In this document: piece by piece, positions 1 to 10,751 of the stretch | Numbering within the stretch: the stretch's first letter is position 1 | Layout of the letters: each line of letters starts with the position of its first letter | Assembly (NCBI GenBank): GCA_016748015.1 | Contig: JAAOMT010000275.1 | Span: 19,711 to 83,710 of the forward strand | DNA from: Geosiphon pyriformis | Taxonomy: Eukaryota; Glomeromycota; Glomeromycetes; Archaeosporales; Geosiphonaceae | Direction of reading: 5' to 3' | DNA length: 64,000 bases | Program-made: the position numbers and the translations under genes | Notes under the pieces: model-generated | What the model was told of the DNA's origin: nothing | The model's input: the letters and a program-made list of their open reading frames with translations, nothing else | The model's database searches: none

Positions 1-238
1 AAAAATAAATAATCAACGATTGGGAAATCAATATCAAAACCCCGATCACCAGTTTCCAACTTTAAATTACCAATCCAACCCAGCACCATATTAATTGACT
101 TATCTGCCAATGATACAACAGCCAATATATCAACTTCCAGTCTATCAACCACAGCCACCAGTAATGTATTAACCACCACAGCCACAAATAATTTATTAGG
201 CACCTGCAGTTCAAACACCATTATCTAACCCAGCTCAA
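1..238 (+). pseudogene. gag C-terminal Gln/Pro-rich segment (decayed)
   Basis: In the frame that continues into the protease reading frame at 239, this stretch encodes a Gln/Pro/Tyr-rich low-complexity tail with three in-frame stops, each where a Gln codon (CAA or CAG) mutated to TAA or TAG would be expected. The related complete element H has the same Q/P-rich tail between its CCHC knuckle and protease (about 51309-51690). The CCHC knuckle of this copy must lie upstream of the window. Confidence 0.6.
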
Positions 239-895
239 ATGACATCAGAAAACCCCAGATCCAGAGTAACCCAAAATTGGAGATTGGCAATAGTGGTTCA
301 CCAACCAATTCCCAGTTCATCAAATCAACTATTAGGATTATGCCAGCAGAGTTCAGGAACCAGGTATAACCAAAACCCGAGTTCTCAGAACTACTTAAGT
401 CTTCTGGTTAGCCCAGAAGATGCTGCACCCAGTACACAAAAAACCAACCAAAGGACACTTACCAACAACATTCCACCCACAACTATCTCCTATGACAAAT
501 TGTTAGCCACAATCTTTCCATTTGAACTTGAAAAACCATCAGTAATCCCTCTATTTAGTGGAGCTGCCTTTGAAGAGAAACTCATTACTGCTATGTACAT
601 GGATGCCAAAGTTGATGGTCAGTCTATCAAACTAATATTAGATAGTGAATCAGCTAACAGCATCATCACAAAACAACTCATAGACCAATTAGGTCGCCAA
701 GTTGATCAAGCTGCCAGTGCATGCATCATCACAGCTGATGGAACAACTAAAACTCCAATCAGTGAAATTAACGATTTACTAATTGAAATCAATGGCATCA
801 TCATGCCCATCAAAGTTCTCATGATGAAAGCAACACAATATCAAGCACTCATTGGCAATGACTGGTTGTCCAAAACTAATGCTGTACTTGATTAG
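239..895 (+). pseudogene. Retrotransposon aspartic protease region (catalytic Gly lost)
   Basis: Open frame of 218 codons. The C-terminal half is a retropepsin-like domain: the active-site loop reads LILDSES where D-S/T-G is expected, and the flap/second strand is visible around ALIGNDWLS. The glycine of the D-S-G triad is Glu (GAA, one G-to-A change from GGA), so the protease should be inactive. Element H has the same loop as LILDSRS, again by one G-to-A change. The N-terminal half is the low-complexity gag tail. The true polypeptide starts upstream; the ATG at 239 is merely the first Met after a stop. Confidence 0.8.
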
Positions 896-1534
896 ATGAT
901 TCAAAAACTGGCTCTCAGTCAGAATGGTTGACACATGTGGATACCAGTCACGTGTGGCCATTTCAAAACAATCAACCCAACACCCCTAATTGAGTTCGAA
1001 AAAAAGAAAAAAAAACCTATCTGGGAAGCCTACTAAGTCTCGTGAGCCAATGAAAATCACAACAAACTGCTGCCAATACTATCGTGAGACGACCAAGAAA
1101 AAAGGAAACAAAAGGAAATTGAACTTACCTGAAACATCAACAACAACTGAAAAACCAACAAAGACCAAGAGGAAGTAATAAATTAAGAGTGGAAAGAAAA
1201 TAAAAATGAGAAAGAAAAGAGAAAGACAAAAAAAGAAGAATCAACATTCACAGACATCTACACCACTTATATTCACCTACCACTACAACCAACCAACTAT
1301 CATTGACCAAAGCTTATATGCATTGATTACGGCAAGAAACTGTCATTAATGAGTGCATGCTGTGGCAATAATGAGGAATATCCAACCATGACTAAATTTT
1401 ATTGTTGTTCATGCATTGTAATACATTTTGGATAACCAAAGAGGCAAGAAAAATGGGACAACCAATCTTGTCTCGTTTGTAGAGAAACTTTCTTGGATGA
1501 AGGAATGTGGAATAACATTCCAGGATGAGGAGGA
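896..1534 (+). pseudogene. Decayed pol linker with cysteine clusters
   Basis: No long frame remains, but fragments match element H in order: a WIPVTCG segment just after the protease, a charged EKKKKKP stretch, then KKLSLM followed by Cys-rich pieces near 1320-1520. These are the remains of the zinc-binding block that H carries at about 52460-52700. Frameshifts and stops separate the pieces. Confidence 0.55.
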
Positions 1535-2566
1535 ATGTGTGACAAATCATGTCAATACACAATCCTAATTAGCAATTGGGTTAAGAAAGGAACACCAATA
1601 GAAACTGCTTGGAGAAGAGCCATGAGATATCTGAACGGTTGTCCACATAACAATGATAAAATCTGGCAAATGGCACTCACTAAAATAGAAGGAGCATCAA
1701 CTGAAGAGATCAGAGAAATTAAAAACAACCCACCAGAACCAATAGAACTTGACTGGGATTTAGAACCAGTCATAAACCTATTGGAACCAGAAAAATTTCA
1801 CAAACACTACCAATGTTTGGCACCCACCAGAGAAGAGCAAAAACAACAGCTAGAACAATTAAACACCAGATTGTGCTGCCATTGTTTAATTCCCAGTGAC
1901 TTTGAATATTGTAATAAGTGTGACCTCATTTACAATCCACTACCACGCATAATCTACACAATCCCAGAAGAAAAAAAACCAATCAGCAGCTGTGTATCAG
2001 AATCAGAATCAGTTTTTGATCCCAATTCAAACTCCAACAATGATGATGACGAAAACACTGGTTCCAGCTCTGTTCAAATTGGCAACAAAAATAATAGCAA
2101 TTTGGACTCCAATTTAAATTCAGAAATATATATCACGCTCCCTGATCTCACCAAAAAACAGACCTTGAAATGGTTCAGTGATAATGAGAAAGGGATTATG
2201 TCAGAACGTGTACATAATACTGATACAGAGTTTGACCTGAGATATCCCAGAAAAAAAGCCATCAAACTAGAACCACATTTGCGCACATGTATCAATTTAA
2301 AAATAGCAATAGAAATCTCAGCTACTACTATGGTTCAGTTAGCATCTAAAAGTAGTCTAGCAAAAAGAGGGATAAACATCAGAGGAGGAATAATTGATAT
2401 GAAATATGTAGAAAATATTATCGCAATATTACAAAATGACTCAGAAAAAGCCTATATTATAGAGCCAAATAAAAAGATAGCACAGGCAATATTCCTACTC
2501 CTGGTTAAAATAGCTCAGTTAATGTCAGTAGAAAACAGGAAAAAATACAGAAATTTAGATCAATAG
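1535..2566 (+). pseudogene. Pol segment: zinc ribbon plus dUTPase-like domain
   Basis: 343 codons. Residues about 112-130 form a zinc ribbon (CCHC-x8/9-CNKC). Residues about 235-335 match the trimeric dUTPase fold: FDLRYP resembles motif 1, KSSLAKRGI motif 2 (canonical R/Q-S-S-L-A), GGIIDMKYVENI motif 3 (canonical G-V-I-D-x-D-Y) and KIAQAI motif 4. dUTPases hydrolyse dUTP and limit uracil incorporation during reverse transcription; that role here is inference. Motif 5 lies in the next frame (about 2556-2590), so a frameshift breaks the enzyme. A similar block sits between PR and RT in element H. The acidic, Asn/Ser-rich middle (residues about 160-200) looks disordered. Confidence 0.75.
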
Positions 2567-3000
2567 ATAGAATAGACATATCAGTTAATATGGTGGAGGA
2601 AAAAATTATTGACAAAGGAGAAATTATCTCAACCTGTCAATCAATTTCCATTCCATCATATGACCAGTATATATTACATATAAAAAGAGAAGTAAAAAAT
2701 CAGGCTCAGTTGTTTGAAGCAGAAGCCACCATTTGCAAATCAGGGGGGATTGGACTCACTAATCTTTACATATTAGCCAAAAGCCCCAAAAACATTAAAA
2801 TTCTCATCTATAACATAATTGAAAGTGTCATTGAAATACCAAAGAGAACTATTATTGAATATTTGACTACTGAAGTTGAGGATCAACCACCAAATCACAT
2901 TCCAAATTTTTTACAGTTTTGTGGATATGTAAATATTACATTACAAACTATCTACAAATGAAGTGAATGTTATCTGCTCTAATCAGAACAATTGGAACAG
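2567..3000 (+). pseudogene. dUTPase motif 5 remnant and post-dUTPase beta-rich domain
   Basis: Just upstream of 2590, in the frame of this segment, FRSIDR...VN aligns with FGSTGRF...VN of element H, the glycine-rich C-terminal motif of dUTPases, with Gly changed to Arg. The following roughly 110 residues (2620-2960) align loosely with the region of H before its RT (IxIPxxYxL...VxIxxYN) and have no function I recognise. A stop at 2959-2961 separates it from the RT frame. Confidence 0.55.
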
Positions 3001-3044
3001 ATGAACATGGAAATCTAGATTCACTTCAACAGATGCAACTCAAA

Positions 3045-3953
3045 ATGTTACTCAACAATTTCAATAACATCTTTGCTAGCAAAAATAAATTTGGCTAAAC
3101 CAACATTATCTAGCATCAGATCAAGACTGGAAATGCAATGCCAATTAAACAAAGAGCATACAGAGTACTACCAGCTAGCCATGAGATCATTCATCAAAAA
3201 ATCAACCAGATGCTTGACAATGGGCTAATTCAGCCATCAATGAGTCCATGGTCGTTACCAGTAGTACTAGTCCATAAGAAGAATGAAAAAATTTGTTTTT
3301 GTGTAGACTATCAGAAACTAAATGGAGTAACAAAAGGTAATAGCTATCCAATGCCAAAGATCCAAGAAGTATTCAATGCTTTTGGAGAAAATAAATGGTT
3401 TTCAACACTGGATTTAGATAGTGGTTACTGGCAAGGAGCCATGGATCCAGCCAACAAAGAAAAAACAGCATTCACCACAAGAGAAAAAAATTTTGAGTTT
3501 GAAGTCATGCCATTTGGCTTGATAAATGCTCCAGCAACATTCCAATGACTCATGGAAATTGTCTATACTGGATTACTATGGAAATCAGTAATTGTATACT
3601 TGGATGACACCAATGTATTCTCAAAAACATTCAATGATCATTTGCATTATCTCCAACAAGTATTTGAAAGGTTAAGAAGAGCTGGATTAAAACTAAATGC
3701 AACCAAATGTTTCTTTGGAAAAACTGAACTCAAGTTTTTGGGACATGTGGTAAGCAAAGATGGAATCAAAACAAATTCAGACAAGATTGAAGTAGTTAAA
3801 AACTTTCCAGTACCAACCAACTTGCCAGAACTACGAGCATTTTTGGGATTCACAGGCTACTATCACCACTTTATCAAGGATTTTTCTAAACTAGCTCAGC
3901 CACTTTACTATCTACAAACCAAGAATGTAAAGTATGAATGGACTGAAGCTTAA
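3045..3953 (+). pseudogene. Reverse transcriptase domain of element A
   Basis: Classic Ty3/Gypsy RT. Motifs in order: SPWSLPVVLVHKKN, FCVDYQKLN, FSTLDLDSGYWQ (first catalytic Asp present), MPFGLINAPATFQ, VIVYLDDT (the DD pair present), and FLGHVVSKDGI leading into the thumb and connection. One in-frame stop (TGA at 3546-3548) falls where FQRLM is expected and element H has AGA; CGA to TGA would explain it. A second stop (TAA at 3951-3953) ends the connection region before RNase H. Catalytic residues are intact, so decay is recent compared with copy B. Confidence 0.9.
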
Positions 3954-4400
3954 CAAAAAAGCATTCGACACATTGAGAAGAAAGCTTATTCAAGCTTTAG
4001 TATTAATGTATCCAAATCACAACAAACCATTCATCATTACTACTGATGCATCAGATCAAGCATTGGGAGTAGTACTATTACAGAAAGGACCCGATGGAAG
4101 AAAGCATCTAGTAACTTATGCCAGTAGAAGTTTAAGCCCAGCAGAAAAAAACTATAGAACTCTAGCACTGGAACACTTAGTAATCTATTGGGCTGTTATC
4201 AAATGGAGAGAATACTTGAACCAAAAGTTTGAAATATATATGGATCACAAAGGATTGATTTCAATCCAAAAACAAAAATTTGCAAACAATTGCCATGCCA
4301 GATAAAAAATAAAACTTTTACCATTCAATTATACAGTACATTATAAAAAAGGAAAAGACAATAGAAATGCCGATGGATTGTCACGAATAAGACAAATCTA
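3954..4400 (+). pseudogene. RNase H domain of element A
   Basis: The sequence after the TAA at 3951 stays in frame and reads as Ty3/Gypsy RNase H: KPFIITTDASDQALGVVLLQ carries the first catalytic Asp, KNYRTLALEHLVIYWAV the Glu helix, and FEIYMDHKGLIS the second Asp. The end of the domain, NADGLSRI, is visible at 4358-4390. A stop follows FANNCHAR where a Trp codon is expected. It belongs to the same polyprotein as the RT. Confidence 0.88.
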
Positions 4401-5736
4401 AAAAACATTTCAACCCAAAAATATAACAAAAGATGAACACACAAAAATACCAACAACTCCAGCATTATATAAATACTTAATTGTTCAAGGAGAAATTATC
4501 TTGAAAAGAACAAAACAACATAAAACAGCAATCAAAATATTTCATCAATTATCAAAATATACTTTACCAGAAAAACAGAAGAAATTCAGACCAACCAATC
4601 AGAATAATTACAGAATCAGAAAAAGAAACAATATTGTTTAACATGCACTCAGATCCAACAGCAGAATATTTTCATAAAGAAGCAACCATAGAAAGAACCA
4701 AAAAAAGATACTATTGGTCATCAATGTATCCAGACATCATCCAATATGTTCAAAATTGTGATGCTTGTCAAAGAAAAGGAAGAACAAAACCCAGTAAACC
4801 ATTAAGACCAATCAAAGTGGGACAACTATTTGATCACATTAAAATCAACTTAGTCGAACCATTAACAATTACCAGCAGAGACAACAGATATATTGCAGTA
4901 GCTATAGACTATCTCACAAAATGGCCAGAAGCAAAAACCATTCAAAGAGCAGATGCAGAATCCGTTGCCAAATTTGTTTATCAAGATTTGATTTGTTGAC
5001 ACAGATGTTCAAAAAAATTATTATCAGATCAAGGAACTCACTTTGTAAATAAAACATTAGCAGAATTAAGCCAGAAATTCGAAATTAAAAGACCATTATC
5101 ATTACCATATTATCCACAAACCAATAGATTAGTTGAAAGATTCAACAGAACATTGTATAAAGTAATTGCCAAAATTAGCCAAGAAAACCAGGACGAATGG
5201 GATTTGTTTATACTATCAGTATTATTTGCTTATTAGACAATAAAGCAAGATACTACACAAGCAACACTATTTGAATTAGTATATGGTAGGACAGCAACAT
5301 TACTAGTTGAGATAGAAGTAAACACATACCCAACAGAACCAATAACGGAAGAGAATTTCCAAGAAACATTGTTAAGAAGAACATATGACTTAATGGAAAC
5401 TCTAGAAAACAAACAGCGAAGAGCAGCTGACAATATACAAAAGTCACAAGAAAAACAGAAAGAAAGACATGATAACCAACTACCAAGAAAACCAGTTGAA
5501 TTCAAGATTGGAGACAAAGTATTATTATATCATACCAAAGCAAAAAAACAATGGAGTGGAAAATTTGACCCCAAATGGGATGGACCATTTCATATAGAAG
5601 AAATTCTAAAAAATGGAGCTTATAAATTAAGATTGGACAGCAAAATCTTGACAAAAACAGCACATGGAAATCGACTGAAACCATATTACAATATAGTATT
5701 ACCATCTACTAATAACATTCCACAATTGGGAGTATA
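4401..5736 (+). pseudogene. Integrase of element A (HHCC, DDE core, GPF-type C-terminus)
   Basis: The N-terminal zinc finger appears as MHSD...H...CDACQRKG (4640-4780). In the DDE core the first Asp is changed to Asn (INLVEP instead of IDLVGP; GAC to AAC), the second Asp is in LLSDQGTHF and the Glu in NRLVERFNRTL. The C-terminal domain has GDKVLLYHTKAKKQWSGKF and WDGPFHIEEILKNGAYKLRL, the GPY/F-type module, ending at the stop after PQLGV (5735-5737). Two in-frame stops interrupt the core (TGA at 4997 after ICxH, where H has AGA; TAG at 5233, where copy B has TGG). No chromodomain is evident. Confidence 0.87.
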
Positions 5737-5737
5737 G

Positions 5738-6522
5738 AGACTAATAATCTGACCAAATGAGATTTCATGAGATTTAGAACCAATCATTGTTATCAACACA
5801 AACACATAAAAGTGATCAACCAAAAAGAATATATAAAGACATGGTAGACACAACAAAAGATATCAGAAAAATGGAGATTACCGATAACATTCACTTACTA
5901 GCACAACAACTATTCTAACTGATTTAACAACAGAATATGGAAATTACTATCAATCAACAAATCATTTGATACCAAGATACTAGAAAGATACCCAAATACA
6001 AAAGTAAAAAAAAAACAGAAAACACCATCGACAAAATAGTTCTAAAAATAAAATTAGCAATTGAGGAACCAACAAGTGTCACCACATATTAAAAGTTGAC
6101 CAAAGAAACATGGAAATAGTAGATATACAAATTTCCAAAAAACTTCTGTTACTTCCACTTGGGACAACACTTGAACATTCAGAACTTATATACAGATAAA
6201 ACAAAACGATTATTCAACACAGTAATACTGCAACAACTAGAACAATTTGTAGAAAAGAACAATTTGACCACACAAGCAAGAGCCATCTATTGGCTACATA
6301 TGAGATTTCAATATAGACCAGAAATCTTACTCAATTTGGAATTGGACTTTATTATAATTAACCAAATAGGAAAAATGATCAATACCCAATTTGAAGAATT
6401 GCAGAACCAGATAACCCAAATAATTCTTGAAAGAAAAGTTCAAAAAATACTCAATGACAAAGAATTAGAGTTAGGAGATTTAGGAGATTTGGGAGATCTC
6501 GACAGAGCTCAATATTAAAAAG
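5738..6522 (+). pseudogene. Third ORF downstream of integrase (unknown function)
   Basis: After the pol stop, a further frame runs to the polypurine tract. Its best-preserved part (about 6144-6518) reads CYFHLGQHLNIQNLY then a helix-rich segment ending in GDLGDLGDLDRAQY. Copies exist in element B (about 10083-10740) and in element H (56901-57620), where YFYIG...L, ALRLYDLFY and LQNP align in the same order. I see no signal peptide or transmembrane segment, so nothing supports an envelope protein. Upstream parts are broken by stops. The position is that of env or accessory genes in other Gypsy elements; function unknown. Confidence 0.6.
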
Positions 6523-6532
6523 GAGGGAATAA

Positions 6533-7375
6533 TATTACTCATAAAATATAGAAAATATATTAGCATATAAAATAGCCAATCAGAGATAGCCATAGTAAAT
6601 GTGGAATTCCAGGATTCTCTGTGCAAGGAATTGCAGAATTGCAGAATTCCAGAATTCCAGAATTCCTCTCAAAAGAAATTGCAGAATTCTAGGAAAATCA
6701 GAATTCCTGAGGTAAAGAATCAAAAAATTAAGGAATCTCAATTATATATATATAATAGTAGTGTTAAAAATAGAAAAGGCAGAATTCTTAGTTAGAAGAC
6801 CTCTCAGTTTAGATTTCATCTAAGCAACTTTCCAATTCACAAAATATCAATAAATAATCATTTACTATCTCAATCTACTCTTTACTATCAACACTTCATG
6901 TTAATAGTAATTGATACTTAACCACACTGGAACAATAGCTTTTGATTACAGCTATTAACAGGATACTAACTTGTAATTGCTTTTGTTATTTTTCTTTATT
7001 TTCTTTTATTTTCTTTTATTTCTTTTGTAATTTCTTTGGTTTTACTAAAATTGATTAAAAATTAAGTGTTAAAATATAGATGTTATAGGGACTGGTAAAA
7101 GACTCATGAAACAAGGGTAAAATACTCATAGATTTGAGAATAGCTTACTAGGAGGATTACCAGCCACTACGCTGAGAAAAAAATTTGACAAAACTGTGGT
7201 TTTGGGAAGCTATGGATAAAACCATCAATTAAATCTCTGTCTATTATACAAAGAACTCAACTCTAAAACCTTTAGATACAACCAATATACCAGTGTTACC
7301 AGTCTTGTCAAGATATTGAGCACCAAGTTACAGATTTGTTATTTGATTTGAGACCCCAAATAATCATCTGTAACA
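6533..7375 (+). repeat. 3' LTR of element A
   Basis: Starts after a purine-rich tract (AAAAAGGAGGGAA) and ends with GAGACCCCAAATAATCATCT then GTAACA; the same ending occurs at 11656 in copy B. The left end reads TATTAC; the other LTR families here begin TGTTAC, so a G-to-A change is likely. The right half carries a T/CTTTT-rich stretch (6980-7040). The boundary is approximate because the 5' LTR is not in the window. Confidence 0.7.
6628..6667. repeat. 8-bp tandem repeat in LTR A
   Basis: Five 8-bp units of the form GAATTGCA / GAATTCCA. Further GAATTC-containing units lie just upstream (6603) and downstream (to about 6705). Several units are palindromic (GAATTC). It occupies the left part of the LTR, where U3 control elements would be. 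Confidence 0.8.
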
Positions 7376-8072
7376 ACAGCAAGCCATTTATTATTACTAC
7401 CAATACATCTGATCAAGCATTGAGAGCAGTATTATTACAGAGAGAACCAGATAGAAAAAAACATCCAGTAGCATATGCCAGTCAAAGTTTAAGTCCAGCC
7501 AAAAAGAACTATAAAACACCAGTACTAGAACACTTAGCTATCTATTGGGCAGTCATGAAATGGAAAAAATATTTAAGCTAGAAATTCAATATTTATGTTG
7601 ATTACAAAAGATTGACATCAATCCAGAAACAAAAATTTGGAGACAACTGTTATACCAGATAGAAAATAGAACTTTTACTATTTAAATATACAGTACATTA
7701 TAAAAAATAAAAAAAAATGAAAATGCTGACAGTTTGTTATGAATGAGACAAATCTAAGAACATTTCAACCCAAAAATATAACAAAAAATAAATACACAAA
7801 AATATTAACAACTCTAACACTATATTAATACCCAGCAGTTCAAGGAAAAATTATCTTCAAAAAAACAGAACAACATAAAACAACAATCCAAATATTTTAT
7901 TATCCACCAAAATATATTATATTGAAAAAACAGAAAGAATCCAATTCAATCACTCAAAGTAATCACAAAATCAGAGAAAAAAACAATACTATACAACATG
8001 CATTCAGATCTTACAGCAAAACATTTTCATAAAGAAGCAACCATAAAAAAAACCAGAAAAAGATATTACTGG
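7376..8072 (+). pseudogene. RNase H and integrase start of copy B
   Basis: The stretch 7380-7581 reads KPFIITTNTSDQALRAVLLQ...LEHLAIYWAVMKWKKY, matching RNase H of A with the first catalytic Asp changed to Asn. Then follow a decayed connector and the start of the integrase zinc-finger region (MHSDLTAKHFHKEATI at about 7997), which breaks off at the solo LTR in the motif that reads KRYYWSSMYPD in A. Confidence 0.8.
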
Positions 8073-8940
8073 TGTTACGGTTTAAGAATTTAGCAAAAAG
8101 AATCATAAAAATAATACAAACTATTCAATCATAATATAGCACAGTAATAATCTTAGAAAGGTAATGATTAACATAGTAGCAAACACCATCTCGCGATAGT
8201 GGCAAGCACCAGTTCACAATAGCAGCCAACACCAACTGGTGATAGCAGCAAGCACCAGGTTGAAATATCAAAAAGAAAGTATTTTCTCGTAGAACTACAA
8301 ACATGTATATATACAGTAGTTTTAATATTGGGAAAGAATCAATCAAGTAATAAAAATCATAACTTATCAAGCAATAGATCCAATTTTATCCAACAAACTC
8401 CACTTTAAATCATACTTTCAAATTAAATATCCCAAGAAACCTTTAAAATCAAAAAGAAATGAAAAAAGAATATTTAAAACTGAACTATCACAACCCAAAG
8501 TATTAAGAAACTTACTTGTATTATTTATTGAATGAAACTATCATTCATCAACTGAATCCCTTGGAAGAATAATCCTTGATCAAGATTATTCACGTTGTTA
8601 CTAATTGATAAAAGCTTTATTGTGAGAATTAGAAAAGCGCTAAAGACCATTAACATTCTGTGTTTCTAGATTAGAGAAACACATCAGGCAATTGCAAGGA
8701 TAGCCTCAGAGAAGACCCCAGACAGTGGGTAGATTTCAGTTCAGCCTCTGAGAAGGAGTACATAAACACACACAACAATCAAGAATTAAAGAATAACTTA
8801 CATCGCAACAGTAAAAAGAAAGCCTTCAGTGTAACAAGTGACCTTATCACACAAATAGAATTGAGGAACTCACGAAAGACTGATTGCAATTAAAGCGGGA
8901 TATCAGCAATTAAATATAACAAGAAAACCATCCCGTAACA
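8073..8940 (+). repeat. Solo LTR, J family, with 4-bp TSD
   Basis: The 868-bp LTR begins TGTTACGG and ends CCGTAACA (perfect 8-bp inverted termini) and is flanked on both sides by CTGG, the target-site duplication. Removing it together with one CTGG restores the integrase motif of copy B. It is close to the LTR at 62741-63599 (about 2% substitutions by eye plus a 10-bp indel). No internal region is present, so an entire element was lost by LTR-LTR recombination. Confidence 0.93.
8176..8267. repeat. 23-bp x 4 tandem repeat in J-family LTR
   Basis: Four units of exactly 23 bp with the pattern G(T/C)(A/G)GC(A/C)A(A/G)CACCA..., phased at 8176, 8199, 8222 and 8245. The same array is at 62845-62936 in the second LTR of this family. 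It lies in the presumed U3 region. Confidence 0.85.
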
Positions 8941-9963
8941 CTGGTCATCAATATATTCAGACATTATTTAATACATTCAAAATTGTGATGCTTGTTAAAA
9001 AAGAGGAAGAACAAGACCCAGCAAATCACTAAAACCAATTAGAGTGAAACAACTATTTGACAGAATTAGAATTAACTTAGTCAAACTATTAACAATAACC
9101 AGCAGAGATAATTGTTATATAGCAGTAGCCATGGACTATCTCACAAAATAGCCAGACGCAAAAGCAATTCAAAGAACAAATGCAGAATCTGTAGCCAAAT
9201 TTGTTTACCAAAATCTTATCTGTTAACATAGATGTCTAAAAGAATTGTTATCAAACCAAAAAACTTATTTTGTAAACAGAACATTGGCAGAATTAAGCCA
9301 GAAATTTGAAATCAAAAAACTATTATTATCACCATATTATTCACAAACAAACAGTTTAGTGGAAAGATTCAACAGAACATTGTGTAAAGCAATTGCCAAA
9401 ATCTGTTAAAAAAACCAGAATGAATGGAATTTGTTTATATCATTAATACTATTTGCTTATTGGATAATAAAGCAAGATATCATACAAGCAACACTATTTG
9501 AACTTGTTTATAATAGAACAGCAATATTAAAAATTGAGATAAAAGTCAATACATATTTAATTGAACCAATAAATGAAGCCAATTTTTAAAAAACATTGTT
9601 AAAAAAAAAGTATAAACTAATAGAAACATTAGAAAACAAAAGACAAAAAGCAGCTAATAACATTCAAAGGTCACAAGAAAGACAAAAAAAATAATATAAT
9701 AACCAATTATCAAATAAACCAGTTGAATTTAAGATTAGAGACAAAGTACTCTTATATCATACCAAAGTGAAAAAACAATGGAATGGAAAATTTGACCCCA
9801 AATAAGATGAACCATTTTACATTCAAGAAATTCTAGGAAATAAAGCTTACAAACTAAGATGAGACAACAAAATCTTAGCCAAAGCAGCACATAGTAATTG
9901 ATTAAAACCATATTACAATATAGTACTATTATCTACTAATAATATTCTACAACTGAGAGTATA
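8941..9963 (+). pseudogene. Integrase of copy B (heavily decayed)
   Basis: Collinear with 4720-5736 of element A. Recognisable pieces are the CDAC zinc-finger cysteines (the second is intact, with stops nearby), the AVAMDYLTK core, QTNSLVERFNRTL with the catalytic Glu, and the C-terminal KVLLYHTKVKKQWNGKF. Stops occur every few dozen codons, several at former Gln, Arg or Trp codons. Confidence 0.8.
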
Positions 9964-10740
9964 ATGAATACTAGTTTAACCAGATGAGATTCCACAAGAT
10001 TTGAAACCAATCATAATTATCAATACAAATGTGTCCAATTAATTAACCAAAAGAGTATATAAGAACACAGTATATGCAACAAAAGAACCAAAAAAAATAG
10101 AAATACCAGACCATATCTATACCTTAACTCAACAATTATTTTAGGTCTTAAATCAACAACAATTAAACATGGAAATTGTTGTTAACCACCAAACAATCTG
10201 CTATCAAAACACCAAACAAGAAAGAAAAGCAAAAAATATACCATATTAGCAACCACAAAACCAGACAAAAAACTGGTTAGATAAAATCATAGAAAAAGTA
10301 AAAAGCACTTTTAGGAAAATATCTATCATGGTTTCAACTAAGGAACTCACAAAAAAAAATTGAAATCAGTGGATAAAACAACTTCTAATACCATATTGTT
10401 ATTATCAGTTAGGACAAAAATCAAATATTCAAAAATTATATCTCAACAAATCTAAAAGAATATTCAATTCAGAGATAATACAGAATATTAAAAACATTAT
10501 TGAAAAAAAAACAAATCTGATACTATACATTAGAACAATCTATTAACTATACACAATATTTCAAAACTACCCAAAAATATTGCTACATCCTAACATGAAA
10601 ACAATAACCATTAACCAACAAAAAAAAATGAATAACATACAAATTGAAAATGTAAGAAACAGAGTCAAACAAACAGTATTAAAAAGAGAAATTATGAACT
10701 TAATTCAAAATAAAGATTTTAATAGAGCTCAATATTAAAA
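9964..10740 (+). pseudogene. Third ORF of copy B
   Basis: Follows the integrase at the same spacing as in element A and contains the same blocks: CYYQLGQKSNIQKLYLNKSKR, a helix-rich middle and the ending FNRAQY just before the polypurine tract. Broken by several stops. Its presence in a second copy supports 5738-6522 being a real element gene. Confidence 0.6.
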
Positions 10741-10751
10741 GAAAAAGATAA

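Larger units (their letters stand above)
1..7375 (+). mobile_element. Ty3/Gypsy LTR retrotransposon A, 5' end outside window
   Basis: Degraded Metaviridae-type element. The order read on the plus strand is gag C-terminus, aspartic protease, cysteine-rich zinc ribbon, dUTPase-like domain, reverse transcriptase, RNase H, integrase, a third ORF and a 3' LTR. This PR-RT-RH-IN order is that of Ty3/Gypsy, not Ty1/Copia. The 5' LTR and most of gag lie upstream of the window. The 3' LTR end (CTGTAACA) directly abuts the RNase H region of a second copy (B), so A probably inserted into a relative. Several frameshifts and in-frame stops make it non-autonomous. Confidence is high for the class; the junction at 7375 is accurate to a few bases. 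Confidence 0.93.

Noticed and set aside
6601-6795. 64-codon frame rich in Phe/Gln/Ser after element A
   Set aside because: It lies over the 8-bp tandem repeat in the LTR; a repeat-derived frame, no homology to its LTR B counterpart.
8125-8370. Minus-strand frame repeated at 62837-63040, possibly a conserved small gene
   Set aside because: It is conserved only because both lie in the same LTR family; it includes the 23-bp repeats and has no coding signature.
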